A stretch of DNA of 64,000 nt from Photobacterium sanctipauli (GCF_003026495.1 NZ_PYMA01000003.1:434001-498000), one strand, 5' to 3'; positions 1 to 9,200 are shown, counted from the first letter of the stretch. Numbers and translations: made by a program. Notes: generated from the letters alone by a model not told the origin.

Positions 1-1522
1 CCCAGAAGCGCTGGGTACGGCTTAGCACTTGATAATCAACGCGGCCACCGCCCCCCGAGCAGGTTTCAATTTCCAGCGTTGGGTGCGCGAGCTTTAGCTG
101 ATCAATCAAACGGTAAAAAGCGTCTACATGGCCATGGTAAGCCGCTTTGTTATTGTGGGTGCTCTGTACCAACTCACGGTTCATATCCCACTTGATGTAG
201 CGGATATCATACTCACTCAATAGAGCATCCATTCGCTCAAAAAGATAATCAAAGACTTCTGGACGCTGCAAATTGAGCACGTATTGGTTACGCACTGTTA
301 CTTGGTGGTAGCCGTCAGTTTTTAGCACCCAATCAGGATGGGCGCGATAGAGGTCTGAATCAGGGTTCACCATTTCTGGCTCAAACCAAATACCAAACTC
401 CATCCCCTTGGCTTTCACCGCATCGACAATTGCAGCCAATCCCGCCGGGTACTTCTCTGCATCAAGATACCAATCACCAAGCCCAGCCCTGTCATGGTTA
501 CGGCCCTTGAACCACCCATCATCAATGATAAATCGCTCGACACCCAGCTCTGCCGAAGCATTCACCATTTCGACAATGTATTCAGGATCGTGATCAAAAT
601 AGATGCCTTCCCAAGTATTCAAGTGAACAGGACGGGGCTTTTCCGGGTTAGCAAAGCGGATAATGTTATTGCGAACATGTTGGTGAAAGCGCTGGCTCAT
701 GCCATTAAGACCATCCGAACTAAAGCAAGCGTATAGTTTAGGCGTGGTATAACTTTCACCTGCTGCCAAGGTTACTTCACCCGGCATCAACAACTCACCA
801 GATTGCAGGAAGCGACGGCCGTCACTCATGACCTCGGCATGAAGGCGGTGGTTGCCACTCCAACCAAGGTGAAAACCGTAAATTTCACCTTGGCTCTCAC
901 TAAAGCCAGCCTGGCCAACAACCATGCCAGGGAAACGTTCATGGGAAGTACGACCACGGCGATTTTCCTGCGTGAATACGCCTTGCTCTAAGCTCATGCG
1001 CTTAGTCTGGAACTCATGGGTCCAACGGCCGTGGAAATACATCAGCTCGCGTGCCGCAGCTGGCAGAGGCAAGGTATGGGATAATCGTTGCAGTTGGTAG
1101 TCAGACTCACCCACATTCGATAATGCTATATCGTACTCCAAGACACCCGTTGCCTTACTCAACTTAAGGATGAACTCAAGCTGCAGCTCTGCCAGTGGGT
1201 CTTTGCAAACAAAGCGGTGGCTTTCGCCATCAGAAACCAGCTCATCAAAATGAAATGCTGGTGCCCAATGCTGGCCGTTGCGACTCCCTTCCAAGCCAGG
1301 AGATGTAAACAAGCCGCCCGCCAATTCAGGGCAAAGCGATAGCACAGTATCGCTGTCTATACGCCCTTGCGGTATCGGTCGGTCTAACGTTGCCATTAAG
1401 GGGGTTAAATCATCAAGCTCAGGTAACTTTTTACCCCAGTACAAAATCTCAGGAATATGTTGGCTGGTTTTAATCACCAAACTGGTATTTTTGCTGGTTA
1501 GGTGAACAAGGTTCTCGGTCAT
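1..1522 (-). CDS. Alpha-galactosidase, GH36 family (3' end cut by window edge)
   Basis: Hydrolyses terminal alpha-1,6-galactosyl bonds in melibiose or raffinose-type sugars. About 507 codons are visible from the ATG at 1522, with GGAG about 8 bases upstream; no stop lies in the window. The N-terminal half is the beta-supersandwich typical of GH36. The (beta/alpha)8 barrel follows, with WEGIYFDH near residue 304, the IDDGWF stretch near 334, FGIWFEPEMVNPDS near 376, and YIKWDMNR near 442, whose Asp (about 446) is the family nucleophile. The CSGGGGRVD loop is near the cut. It lies 128 bp downstream of a MelB-type symporter on the same strand, so uptake and hydrolysis are probably co-transcribed. 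A signal peptide is not seen, which fits a cytoplasmic enzyme acting on imported sugar. Family assignment is secure; exact substrate is inferred. Confidence 0.95.
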   Translation of the reverse strand, partial: MTENLVHLTSKNTSLVIKTSQHIPEILYWGKKLPELDDLTPLMATLDRPIPQGRIDSDTVLSLCPELAGGLFTSPGLEGSRNGQHWAPAFHFDELVSDGESHRFVCKDPLAELQLEFILKLSKATGVLEYDIALSNVGESDYQLQRLSHTLPLPAAARELMYFHGRWTHEFQTKRMSLEQGVFTQENRRGRTSHERFPGMVVGQAGFSESQGEIYGFHLGWSGNHRLHAEVMSDGRRFLQSGELLMPGEVTLAAGESYTTPKLYACFSSDGLNGMSQRFHQHVRNNIIRFANPEKPRPVHLNTWEGIYFDHDPEYIVEMVNASAELGVERFIIDDGWFKGRNHDRAGLGDWYLDAEKYPAGLAAIVDAVKAKGMEFGIWFEPEMVNPDSDLYRAHPDWVLKTDGYHQVTVRNQYVLNLQRPEVFDYLFERMDALLSEYDIRYIKWDMNRELVQSTHNNKAAYHGHVDAFYRLIDQLKLAHPTLEIETCSGGGGRVDYQVLSRTQRFW

Positions 1523-1566
1523 TCCTGTGAACTCCACGTGTTATTTCTTTTCTTAATACTTACAAT

Positions 1567-1597
1567 TACCAGCTCGGCTTATCCAAGCTGGTAATAA
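1567..1597 (-). promoter_or_regulatory. Intercistronic hairpin between melB-like gene and alpha-galactosidase
   Basis: A 9-bp inverted repeat (TTACCAGCT with AGCTGGTAA) encloses an 11-base loop in the gap between the symporter stop and the galactosidase start. It lacks a proper T tract, so it may stabilise an mRNA end or reduce downstream expression and not terminate fully. Function is inferred from position only. Confidence 0.4.
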
Positions 1598-1650
1598 AAT
1601 TATTGATTTCTGTTAGGTTGGCGTCATCGACAAATCACGCCATCGAATAG

Positions 1651-3039
1651 TTACGACATCGATGCACTGTATTTGGCTTCCATTCGGTGCTGAACAGAAT
1701 CAAGCATGTCGCCATTGAGCTTGTAGTACTTGCGGTACATCAAGTAGGCCACGACACAAAGCAAAGAAGGGGCAAGGTAAAGCAGTTTCAATCCCATTAC
1801 CGCTTCCGGGGTTTGGGCTTGGTTAGGTACATAGTCAATAAACGCCAGTGCCGCACCGACAAGGAAACCAGTTAGCGCACCTGAGCATTTAACAGCAAAG
1901 GTTTGTACGGAATAGCACACACTTTCACAACGCACATCCAGCGTACAATCACCATAATCCACCGTATCGGCAATCATCAAGAACAGCATTAGCCAGTAAA
2001 GCCCAGTCGAGACACCCGCCAACGCGCCAGCAAAGATAATCAAGACCTGGCTTGTCGGGGCATAGGTCGCCACAATATAAAGCACCACAGATGATGCCGC
2101 CGGAAGAAGCAGAGCTGCTGCAAACAAAGTGGAGCGACCTACGATTGAGGTCATTTTAGGGAATAGCACAATGGAAATAATGCCGAAGACCCCTGTTAAT
2201 ACCATGAAAGTAGAAAATAGGGTTTCATCACCCAATACATACTTGTAGAAATACAGGTGCAGGCCATTAAAGAAGCCGTTAGCAATATAGAAAACCAATG
2301 CTACCGACAACAATGCGACAAACTGATCATTCTTAAACAAGTAACTCACCGCTTCCTTGATGTTTACTTTGTTCTTATCGCTGACTTCATCTTTAACAGC
2401 TTGCTTTGTCCATAAACAGGTAATTGTGGCACTTAGAATAGCCAACACCGCACTGATTACCGCATACAGGAAGAAACCATAGGCATCATCGCCCTGACCT
2501 AACTTATTAACGGCCACAATCCCCATGCCGCTGGCAAAGTAGTAGGCCGCCGATGCAAACAAACGCGGATACGGCATCAGCTTTTCACGCTCGGTCTTAT
2601 CAAGGGTGATCGTTGGGATCAAAGACCAGAACGGCGCATCCAGCATGGTGTAGGTCATCCCCCAGCCGATATAGGTCACAGCAATATAAACAAGCTGGAA
2701 CGTGCCTTCAAAATGGTGGGCAGAGAATAGCGCAATGGTAAATCCTGCATTCAGCAAGTTACCCAAGAAAATCCATGGCTTGTATCTTCCCCAGCGAGTT
2801 TTGGTGTTATTAACAATATAACCGACCATAGGATCATTGACGGCATCCCATACACGGGCAACAAGGAAAACCGTACCGACAAAAATAGGCGAGACACCAA
2901 CCACATCCGTGTAGTAGTAGAGCAATAAAATACTCACTACCGACATTCCAAAATCTTTACCAAAGCCACCTAAACCAAAAGACATCTTGGTCTTCCAGCT
3001 TACCTTTTCAGCTACTTGAGATGTTTCCATGTTATTCAC
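1651..3039 (-). CDS. melB: Melibiose-type sugar:cation symporter (GPH family)
   Basis: A 462-residue, 12-helix inner-membrane carrier that imports alpha-galactosides with Na+ or H+. It matches Escherichia coli MelB along its length by recall: the N-terminal FGLGGFGKDFGM segment, YYYTDVVG, the cation-site segment ARVWDAVNDPMVGYIVN with both helix-II Asp residues, RWGRYKPWI, the MTYTMLDAPFWSLIPTITLD loop, and DCTLDVRCESVCYSVQTF in the C-terminal half. Length is normal for the family. It sits between an OmpG-like porin and a GH36 alpha-galactosidase on the same strand, giving a complete outer membrane-inner membrane-cytoplasm route for alpha-galactosides. MelB transport activity is inferred from family and context; another galactoside as main substrate is possible. 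Confidence 0.92.
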   Translation of the reverse strand: MNNMETSQVAEKVSWKTKMSFGLGGFGKDFGMSVVSILLLYYYTDVVGVSPIFVGTVFLVARVWDAVNDPMVGYIVNNTKTRWGRYKPWIFLGNLLNAGFTIALFSAHHFEGTFQLVYIAVTYIGWGMTYTMLDAPFWSLIPTITLDKTEREKLMPYPRLFASAAYYFASGMGIVAVNKLGQGDDAYGFFLYAVISAVLAILSATITCLWTKQAVKDEVSDKNKVNIKEAVSYLFKNDQFVALLSVALVFYIANGFFNGLHLYFYKYVLGDETLFSTFMVLTGVFGIISIVLFPKMTSIVGRSTLFAAALLLPAASSVVLYIVATYAPTSQVLIIFAGALAGVSTGLYWLMLFLMIADTVDYGDCTLDVRCESVCYSVQTFAVKCSGALTGFLVGAALAFIDYVPNQAQTPEAVMGLKLLYLAPSLLCVVAYLMYRKYYKLNGDMLDSVQHRMEAKYSASMS

Positions 3040-3342
3040 TGCCTATATTTTTACATTATATTGTTGAGTACAAACACACGCTAACTCGACGTAGCTAGTT
3101 TATTTCAGAACCCCATCCAGACATACCTAAAATGTCTATTTTTGTGAGGCGGGAATAACGAGCTGCAAAGTAAGGTGCCGTTTTGTGAGCTATTGATGAA
3201 TTTTTTAAAAAGACAATTGACAATTTCTGCCAGAAAATAAGCGAGGCTACTTTCTGTTTCTAACAAGCACTTATTATGTATGGAAGCGCATATGAGTAGC
3301 CTCTCTATATTTATACTGTTGTATCAAATTATATTTTCAGGA
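3040..3342. other. Non-coding gap between melB-like gene and porin gene
   Basis: About 300 bp, AT-rich and without a credible ORF. It should hold the promoter of the melB-like gene. A GGAAGCGCAT element near 3284 is shared with the promoter region of the phosphatase gene (listed separately). Confidence 0.6.
3284..3293. promoter_or_regulatory. Possible operator, GGAAGCGCAT element upstream of melB-like gene
   Basis: GGAAGCGCAT occurs about 245 bp upstream of the melB start; the same 10-mer in inverse orientation occurs about 40 bp upstream of the phosphatase gene (near 5768). GGAAGCGC resembles half of the TGGAAGCGCTTCCA-type palindrome used by many LacI-family regulators. No LacI-family gene is in the window, so this is inference. 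Confidence 0.3.
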
Positions 3343-4245
3343 TTAGAACGTTCTGCGAATGCTGAACTTAAAGTAGTAACGCCATTTATCTTCGTTTGAC
3401 GTCCCATCCCAATCATGGCGCTCTTCCATTTGTGCGTATAAGCGGGTGCCCATGCTCCAATCTTGATTAAACTTGTAGCTGGTATCAAAGCCCGCACGAT
3501 GCCTGATGTCCTCTTTAATTTGACCATTGGCATCCTCTTTCTCACGGTACAAGCCAATGCGAGCCCAAGGCTTCACGCTGAACTCTGATGACGCTTGATA
3601 TTGATATTGCAAGCGAAGCTGTAGTTCATTGCGGTTGTCTTCAGCGCCTTCGCGCACGATATCAGACTTATTTTGATATTCGTTGTAGAACGACACCTTG
3701 TAGCTGTCACCCGAAGCCAGCTTGCTCGAGTATCCTAGCTCCAACTCGTGCTTCCAGTCGGTGTAGCTTTCTAGGCTTCCAGAGTTATTTTCCGAACGAT
3801 CCCTATCGTTAGCCGACACTGGCGCAACAAAACCACCGAGATAAATATTGCTTTCATCACTGAGGTTATAAGTCAGCCCTGGGAAGATACGGTACTCTTT
3901 AACATCTGTCCCAGAGTTAAAGCTTTCATGACGGACACCTACCGTTGGCGCAAAAGTTAGATCACCAAAATCCCAGCGGTAGCCAATAAAGAATTCCTGT
4001 CGGTTACGGTTGCCGCCATTACTGGCTTCTTCCAACCTGGCAGCATAGCTTGAGTGACCTGAGATATTAAAAGGGGAATTAGCAAAAGGGGTAACATTGA
4101 ATCCCACGTAGGGCATATTAATATCATCGCCAGAGTATTCGCTATTATAACGTTCCAGCTCCGCACCAAATTCGACATAGTCAGCCAATACAGGCGCAGA
4201 TAATAATGATGATAGAACAACTATTTTTTTCGCGTTATTAATCAT
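3343..4245 (-). CDS. OmpG-like monomeric outer-membrane porin
   Basis: A 300-residue protein with an N-terminal signal peptide (cleavage expected after SAPVLA, about residue 21) and a C-terminal Phe, the usual outer-membrane barrel end. Alternating aromatic and polar strands such as YVEFGAELERY, FFIGYRWDFGDLTFAPTVGVRHE and WRYYFKFSIRRTF fit a barrel. Length and the segment SVKPWARIGLYRE...DIRHRAGFDTSY resemble E. coli OmpG (301 residues, 14 strands), a non-trimeric porin for larger saccharides; the KdgM oligouronide porins are the other related family. Co-localisation with the MelB-type symporter and GH36 enzyme suggests that it passes alpha-galacto-oligosaccharides. It lies 99 bp downstream of the phosphatase gene and may share its transcript. 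Confidence 0.75.
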   Translation of the reverse strand: MINNAKKIVVLSSLLSAPVLADYVEFGAELERYNSEYSGDDINMPYVGFNVTPFANSPFNISGHSSYAARLEEASNGGNRNRQEFFIGYRWDFGDLTFAPTVGVRHESFNSGTDVKEYRIFPGLTYNLSDESNIYLGGFVAPVSANDRDRSENNSGSLESYTDWKHELELGYSSKLASGDSYKVSFYNEYQNKSDIVREGAEDNRNELQLRLQYQYQASSEFSVKPWARIGLYREKEDANGQIKEDIRHRAGFDTSYKFNQDWSMGTRLYAQMEERHDWDGTSNEDKWRYYFKFSIRRTF

Positions 4246-4344
4246 AATTAGTGCACTTATAAAAGTAAGGGTAAAAGGTAATAGTTCCCCTACTCAGCAA
4301 CAATAAAATTGCCAAGCAGGAGGGATTTAATAAAAAAGGGTTAC

Positions 4345-5724
4345 TTAAAAATTAGTGACAAGCTCTTCTTTCTTGGTTTCCTTTTCTTTTCCAGGTTCAG
4401 GCACTCTTTCGGGCATTACTGAGTATTCTGGCTGGGCATAGAATTCATTCACTTTATCCCACTCACACAACTCGGTATCCATACAGCCATCAATCTGGAA
4501 ATTAACAATACGTTCGTTATGCAGCATTCTTACCGCGTATTTGTCATCACTGTTTTTAAACAGTTGCCACGCAATGTTTGCACCCATCGGGAAGTCTTTG
4601 TATGGCATGAAGGTTGCCATACGTTCTTCATTGGTACCCGTTGTCACCATCAAGTCCAATGCGCTTGATAGGCCAATAACGCCAGCATCGTGACCGAATG
4701 TGACATTGATGTGCGGTGCATTATTGCTGTTATCAACCGATGCCTGCGTTGATCGGCATCCCCATTTGACGCGCAAGTCCCTTCGACTCAACAGACGGGC
4801 CAAAGTTATAGTATTTATCGACTTGGTTTATCTCGAAATAGTAATCCATCAAGCTTGGATCATTGCCCGTCTCGTACCAGTTCTCGAATGGCTTACACAT
4901 TCCCTGTCGCATACCTTGCGGCGCATCTTGCTGACATAATTTGAACAGCGCGGCAGTAAACTTACTAGCATCATCTTTCGATAACCCTTCAATCAATCCG
5001 CTTGAGAAGCTGATAACCGAATCAGGCACATCACTTAACATGGCTTGAATTTTTTGCTCAGCCAGCTTTGTTAGTGGTACACGTGCGCCCCAGTGGTATC
5101 CGTAGTAGTGTTGTGGATCAGCAATACTGCGGTTTAAGAGGTTATTCTGATTATCAACCGTGATCGGGTTTTGCAGCTTAGCAGCCTGAATCATGGCACC
5201 GCCTAGGAATGCACCCTCGCTTTCCAGCGTACGCTGGGCACCAGAACTTTTACTGCGGATACGGATGGTTTCACCCATCGGCACACCCAGCTCTTTACCT
5301 GATTTCACATTGACCATTTGAACCGATCGCTGGCCCAATTGACTTAACTCATCAAAGCCAATGTCTGTCGAACCACCTAGGCGATCAGAGTTCTGCTCCC
5401 ACCAATCAGAGAACGCTTCTACATCCTTCATGAGCGCTTGGCCAGTGGGTGTTACCTTGCTTTTTTTGCCACTTCTTTTATTTCAGCTAAACGCGAAGGC
5501 ACAAGGTTGTAATCCAAAGCATAACGAGAACCATGGCGAGTAAATAAACTCATACTCACAAAGTCATAGCCGTCAGGGCTTATTAAGTGCTCATTTGTCG
5601 TCGGGGTGGGATATGGGTTTTGCTCTCCCAGCATGTAATTCCAAGGCTTATCCGTGTCCGCAGAAACACCAGCGGAAATAGACAAAGCCAGTGTCGATAC
5701 CAACAGACCCATTTTATTTTTCAC
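4345..5724 (-). pseudogene. Histidine-type (acid) phosphatase gene split by two frameshifts
   Basis: Three segments belong to one protein of about 455 residues. Segment one (start 5724) has a signal peptide ending near SAGVSA and the catalytic FTRHGSRY motif of branch-2 histidine phosphatases; it stops at 5452 in frame. Segment two (about 5450 to 4733) is in the -1 frame. Segment three (from about 4765 to 4345) returns to the first frame and carries VTFGHDAGVIG with the HD proton-donor motif. The first break is at a run of seven A (coding strand, about 5456-5465): one more A, or a -1 slip on A-AAA-AAA, restores the frame. The second is at GCAGGCATCGG near 4750, where removing one G restores it. 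The family covers periplasmic glucose-1-phosphatases, phytases and MINPP-like enzymes. Two breaks favour decay or sequence error; a working product would need both corrected. Confidence 0.8.
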
Positions 5725-5767
5725 GTTAAATCCCTCGTTATTGTGTAATCGTTACCACTTTAACTTG

Positions 5768-5777
5768 AATGCGCTTC
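5768..5777. promoter_or_regulatory. Possible operator, GCGCTTCC element upstream of the phosphatase gene
   Basis: ATGCGCTTCC, the inverse of the element near 3284, lies about 45 bp upstream of the phosphatase start, a position fitting a repressor site. It links the phosphatase-porin unit and the melB unit to one unidentified regulator by inference only. Confidence 0.3.
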
Positions 5778-5845
5778 CTTGGCTGTGATCAACCTCTAAG
5801 ACCCATTGCTAGCTCCTGTTAGCAACAAATTAGCTGATTTTAGTC

Positions 5846-5882
5846 AAAAAAAAGCGGACGGTAAAAGCAGTTACCGTCCGCT
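5846..5882 (-). terminator. Rho-independent terminator after fucA
   Basis: A perfect 12-bp stem (AGCGGACGGTAA with TTACCGTCCGCT) and a 6-base loop, followed on the minus strand by seven T. It closes the fucK-fucA transcript and separates it from the phosphatase gene. Confidence 0.9.
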
Positions 5883-5968
5883 ATTTTCAGCTGTCTTAAT
5901 TGACTGGATTTAGTCACTATACGTTGAAGTTAATAGCAGAAAAATGAGTCACAACCTTCTTGGAAATA

Positions 5969-6628
5969 TTAACTTGGCCGATCTTCAGAGACTTTTAGGC
6001 CATACGTTTTAAATTTCTCTAAAACTGTCGCCATTTCACCTGTATCAAGTATTTTTGGTTGTTCCGTTATCGCCATTACCTTTAAATACAACTCAGCCAG
6101 CACTTCCACTTCATGGGCCAGCCAAAGTGCTTTTTCTAAATTCTGCTCACCCGCAATCATTCCATGGTGCTGCAGCAAGATAGCCTTGCTTTGTTTCGCC
6201 CCTTGCTGAACAAAATCCGCCAACGGTTTACTGCCAAAAGTCGCATAAGGTACGCAGGGAATTTCTGCGGCTCCAGACGCTGCAACCATATAATGGATCG
6301 CAGGGATCGGCTTATTAAGGATGGATACAGCCGTACTATTCACCGCATGGTTATGAACAACAGCGTTAATATCAGATCTTGCCTTATAGTAGGCAAGGTG
6401 AAATAACCACTCCGATGAAGGGATCTTATCGGATTCAAACTGTCCTTCATTAGTGACATAAACAATCTGCTCAGGCACTAACTTTTCGTACGGGATCCCC
6501 GATGGCGTTATCAGCATCCCTTCTTTATATCGAGCACTAACATTACCTGCAGTACCTTGATTAAGCCCGAGCTTGTTCATCTCAATACATGTATTAATGA
6601 TGTCTTGAGCCAGTTGATCTCTATTCAT
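5969..6628 (-). CDS. fucA: L-fuculose-1-phosphate aldolase
   Basis: A 219-residue class II zinc aldolase that splits L-fuculose 1-phosphate into dihydroxyacetone phosphate and L-lactaldehyde in the cytoplasm. It is nearly collinear with E. coli FucA (215 residues): LGLNQGTAGNVSARY phosphate-binding region, LITPSGIPYEKL, PSSEWLFHLAYY with the catalytic Glu (about 73), the zinc ligands of VVHNHAVN (about 92-94), and LLQHHGMIA with the third zinc His (about 155), then ALWLAHEVEVLAELY. It is 76 bp downstream of fucK. The same fold serves RhaD and AraD, but the match to FucA is much closer. Confidence 0.95.
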   Translation of the reverse strand: MNRDQLAQDIINTCIEMNKLGLNQGTAGNVSARYKEGMLITPSGIPYEKLVPEQIVYVTNEGQFESDKIPSSEWLFHLAYYKARSDINAVVHNHAVNSTAVSILNKPIPAIHYMVAASGAAEIPCVPYATFGSKPLADFVQQGAKQSKAILLQHHGMIAGEQNLEKALWLAHEVEVLAELYLKVMAITEQPKILDTGEMATVLEKFKTYGLKVSEDRPS

Positions 6629-6704
6629 ATATCCTCAATTACAATTTAGTTTTGCCGTTCACTCATTGGCCCAGCCACCGTCGAACATGGTGGATAAAAT
6701 AAGG

Positions 6705-8126
6705 TCAGGCACAGGCGCTAGATGGAAAAACAACGTCATAGTCTGGTTTCATGGCTGCTTGTGCTTGGTTCAACGTTCGGTAATGCCCGGCACCATAAAA
6801 GCCAAACATCGCGGCACCAATAACGGTTGCTTCAGCTTGGCTAACAACTTGTATTGGCCTGTTAATCGCATTGGCTTTTAACTGAGTCCACAACGGATTT
6901 TTCGCGCCGCCACCGACGAGCACAACTGGGGCGTCACTCAGCTCGCACACTGACGTTAAATACTCAAACTTTTGCTTAAACTCCGCAGTAAGCGACTCCA
7001 GTGCCGCGCGGTAGATCTGGCCTCGGGTGGAATGGATCGTTAGCCCTTTAATTTCCCCCTGTCCTCCCCCTTCTTTATCGGCAGTAAATACCGGAACAAA
7101 CTTAACCCCCGCACAGCCGGGCTCAACCTGTTTGGCCTCATCTACCATGGTTTGATACAGGTTTCCGGATGCTTTTTCAGTTGAATAAAATTGGTTTGCC
7201 ACCCATTCAATGACTGCGCTCGACAGCCACTGGATCGCCGGATTGTATAAGCCAGCAACCGCATCCAACTCAACGGTAACCCCTTGCTTAAACATGGCTT
7301 GATCAACCGTTGGCATTGCGCTTCTCGCCATCAATATTTCCCAAGTACCGGAACTTAAAAAGGCTTGTTTTTCTGCGGCTCCCGAACCAACAAGGGCAAA
7401 CTGGGTATCATGGCCTGTTGAAATAACAGGTGTCTGGCTTGGCAAATTCAATAGGTTAGCAACCTCTTCCGTTATGCCCCCCACCACTTGGCCAGCATCC
7501 ACCAGCGGTGGGAAGTGTTCAGCTGAAAGCCCCAAATAAGCCAATACCGAGTCACTCCACTCTCCGGTTTTCAGGTCAGTCAACATAGACGTACCCGCCA
7601 TGGTACGGTCAGTCGTTAAGACTCCGGTCAAGCGATGGGTCAACATAGAAGAAATAAATACAAACTTATCCATTCCCATATATGTCGAGGGCGCATTCTC
7701 TTTAAGCCATTTGAGCTTATACAAAGTGTTAAAGCTGTAGTCGCCAATGCCATTGGCTTTGTATAGTTCAAAACGGTCTATTTCTTTGCTGACTTCCTCC
7801 ATAGTTGGTATGGTTCTTGGGCATTTCCATGAAATCACCGGGTAGGTTTGTTGTTTGGTCTTATCATATGGGGCACCATCCACACCGAACGTCGTCACTG
7901 TCACAGCCACGACTTCAGTATCCTGCAGTTGCCCTACAACTTGGGTGCAGCACCTAATCAGCTTTTGCCAAATTTCATCAAAATCCCAAACATGGTTTTC
8001 CGGTGCTGAATGACAAGGGTGCGTTTCATTTTTTATATAGTGGGAAGCCACAATCTTCCCACGTTCATTAACCGCTATTGCGCGAATATTTGTCGCCCCA
8101 CAATCGAGTACAATCACTACAGACAT
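6705..8126 (-). CDS. fucK: L-fuculokinase
   Basis: A 473-residue FGGY-family kinase that phosphorylates L-fuculose to L-fuculose 1-phosphate. Recognised by VIVLDCGATNIRAIAVN (ATP phosphate-1 loop), TTFGVDGAPYDK, ISWKCPRT, DYSFNTLYKLKWLKE, the ISTGHDTQFALVGSG segment with the catalytic Asp, LSSGTWEILM and LVGGGAKNPLWTQLKAN, all shared with E. coli FucK. The reading frame extends 13 codons upstream to a TTG at 8165, but the ATG at 8126 has GGAG 7 bases ahead, so I prefer it. It starts 46 bp after the DeoR-family regulator and precedes fucA. No L-fucose isomerase or permease gene accompanies it here. Confidence 0.95.
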   Translation of the reverse strand: MSVVIVLDCGATNIRAIAVNERGKIVASHYIKNETHPCHSAPENHVWDFDEIWQKLIRCCTQVVGQLQDTEVVAVTVTTFGVDGAPYDKTKQQTYPVISWKCPRTIPTMEEVSKEIDRFELYKANGIGDYSFNTLYKLKWLKENAPSTYMGMDKFVFISSMLTHRLTGVLTTDRTMAGTSMLTDLKTGEWSDSVLAYLGLSAEHFPPLVDAGQVVGGITEEVANLLNLPSQTPVISTGHDTQFALVGSGAAEKQAFLSSGTWEILMARSAMPTVDQAMFKQGVTVELDAVAGLYNPAIQWLSSAVIEWVANQFYSTEKASGNLYQTMVDEAKQVEPGCAGVKFVPVFTADKEGGGQGEIKGLTIHSTRGQIYRAALESLTAEFKQKFEYLTSVCELSDAPVVLVGGGAKNPLWTQLKANAINRPIQVVSQAEATVIGAAMFGFYGAGHYRTLNQAQAAMKPDYDVVFPSSACA

Positions 8127-8172
8127 ATTGGCTCCGATGGAAAAAGAAAAATGGCTTAGGTTCAAAAATAAA

Positions 8173-8868
8173 TTAGTTGGTAACGACGACAGATATTGAT
8201 TCCATATCGCAGACCTTGATTAAGCTCTTTTTATTTAGCTTGGTTTTATCCGCAATTAAAATGCAGGTGTCGGCGCTGGCGATCAGCGCTTGCTTTACCT
8301 CACAGTTATACTCATTCGAGTCCCAAACACCGATACCAGGGCCATAGCCACTGCAAGAAATCACACTGAAATCCAACGACATCGTTGATAAAGCTTGCTT
8401 GGTTAACTGGCCATAAAACGCGTTATGCTTTTTTGAATAATGGCCACCTAGGCAAATAACGTTGATGTTATTTTTATCCGCCAGTACCGCGATATTATTT
8501 TGCGAATGAGTAACCACCGTACATTTTCGATCCGGCATTGCTTGAGCCACCAGCCAGCTCGATGTACTAGCATCAAGACCAATCACGGCGCCTTCATAAA
8601 AATAGGAAAGGGCTTTATTGACCAGTGCTTGCTTTGCTTCGACATTGCTATTGGCACGGCGATTAAACGAGGTTCCGGCATCTTGATACTGCTTACTGAC
8701 CGCACCGCCATGTACACGCGTTAATTCCCCTCGCTCATCTAGCTTCTTTAAATCACGCCGGATAGTTTCGACAGAAACGGTCAGTGACTGTGCCAAATCA
8801 CTCGCACTCACCTGGCCAAATTTGTTGACCATATCCAATATTTCATTCGCTCTTGAAGATAAAACCAT
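8173..8868 (-). CDS. DeoR-family regulator, FucR-like
   Basis: A 231-residue sugar-operon regulator. Residues 1-60 form the DeoR winged helix (VSASDLAQSLTVSVETIRRDLKKLDE, then GELTRVHGGAV). The rest is the DeoR sensor domain related to ribose-5-phosphate isomerase, with VIGLDASTSSWLVAQAMPD and GVWDSNEYNCEVKQAL, both closely resembling E. coli FucR, an activator responding to L-fuculose 1-phosphate. It is the first gene of the fucR-fucK-fucA unit, so it probably controls that unit; whether as activator or repressor cannot be read from sequence. Confidence 0.88.
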   Translation of the reverse strand: MVLSSRANEILDMVNKFGQVSASDLAQSLTVSVETIRRDLKKLDERGELTRVHGGAVSKQYQDAGTSFNRRANSNVEAKQALVNKALSYFYEGAVIGLDASTSSWLVAQAMPDRKCTVVTHSQNNIAVLADKNNINVICLGGHYSKKHNAFYGQLTKQALSTMSLDFSVISCSGYGPGIGVWDSNEYNCEVKQALIASADTCILIADKTKLNKKSLIKVCDMESISVVVTN

Positions 8869-8947
8869 TAGCTATGTCGAGATAGCAAAAACATAACGCC
8901 AGATTAATCGAACAGGGGCAAAATACCGTGAGCAAAGTCACATCAAA

Positions 8948-8994
8948 TTTTGCGATGCCCGTTTTCGCACAAAACCGTGGTATTCCGCACAAAA
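8948..8994. promoter_or_regulatory. Repeated CGCACAAAA boxes upstream of fucR
   Basis: CGCACAAAA occurs at 8966 and 8986, spaced exactly 20 bp (two helical turns), with an inverted TTTTGCG at 8948 and flanking ATGCCCG/CGGGCAT arms (about 8955 and 8997). Such helically phased repeats are a common layout for DeoR-family binding. The site lies 80-120 bp upstream of fucR in the 330-bp gap shared with the divergent matrixin gene; which gene it serves is inferred. Confidence 0.4.
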
Positions 8995-9200
8995 AAGCGG
9001 GCATGGATTGTGGGTTTATAACTCTTCATCCCACCCGGGATAATGTCGGCTTACTTTACACTTCTCTTGCCAGACCAAGCTAACTCATTGATCTATATCG
9101 GTGGCACAGCCCTTGCTTACCTAGTCTGAGATTTATCGAACAGTTTAGTTAAGCAGTCTGACCATTTTTATTTAATTTCAGCTCACAAAAGGAGTTAACA

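Noticed and set aside
4345-5431. Reading the phosphatase pieces as three separate genes
   Set aside because: Only the first piece has a signal peptide and start site; catalytic motifs RHGSR and HD are split between pieces, so they are parts of one protein.
8948-8994. CRISPR-like direct repeats
   Set aside because: Only two 9-bp repeats with 11-bp spacing and no cas genes; a phased operator is a better reading.
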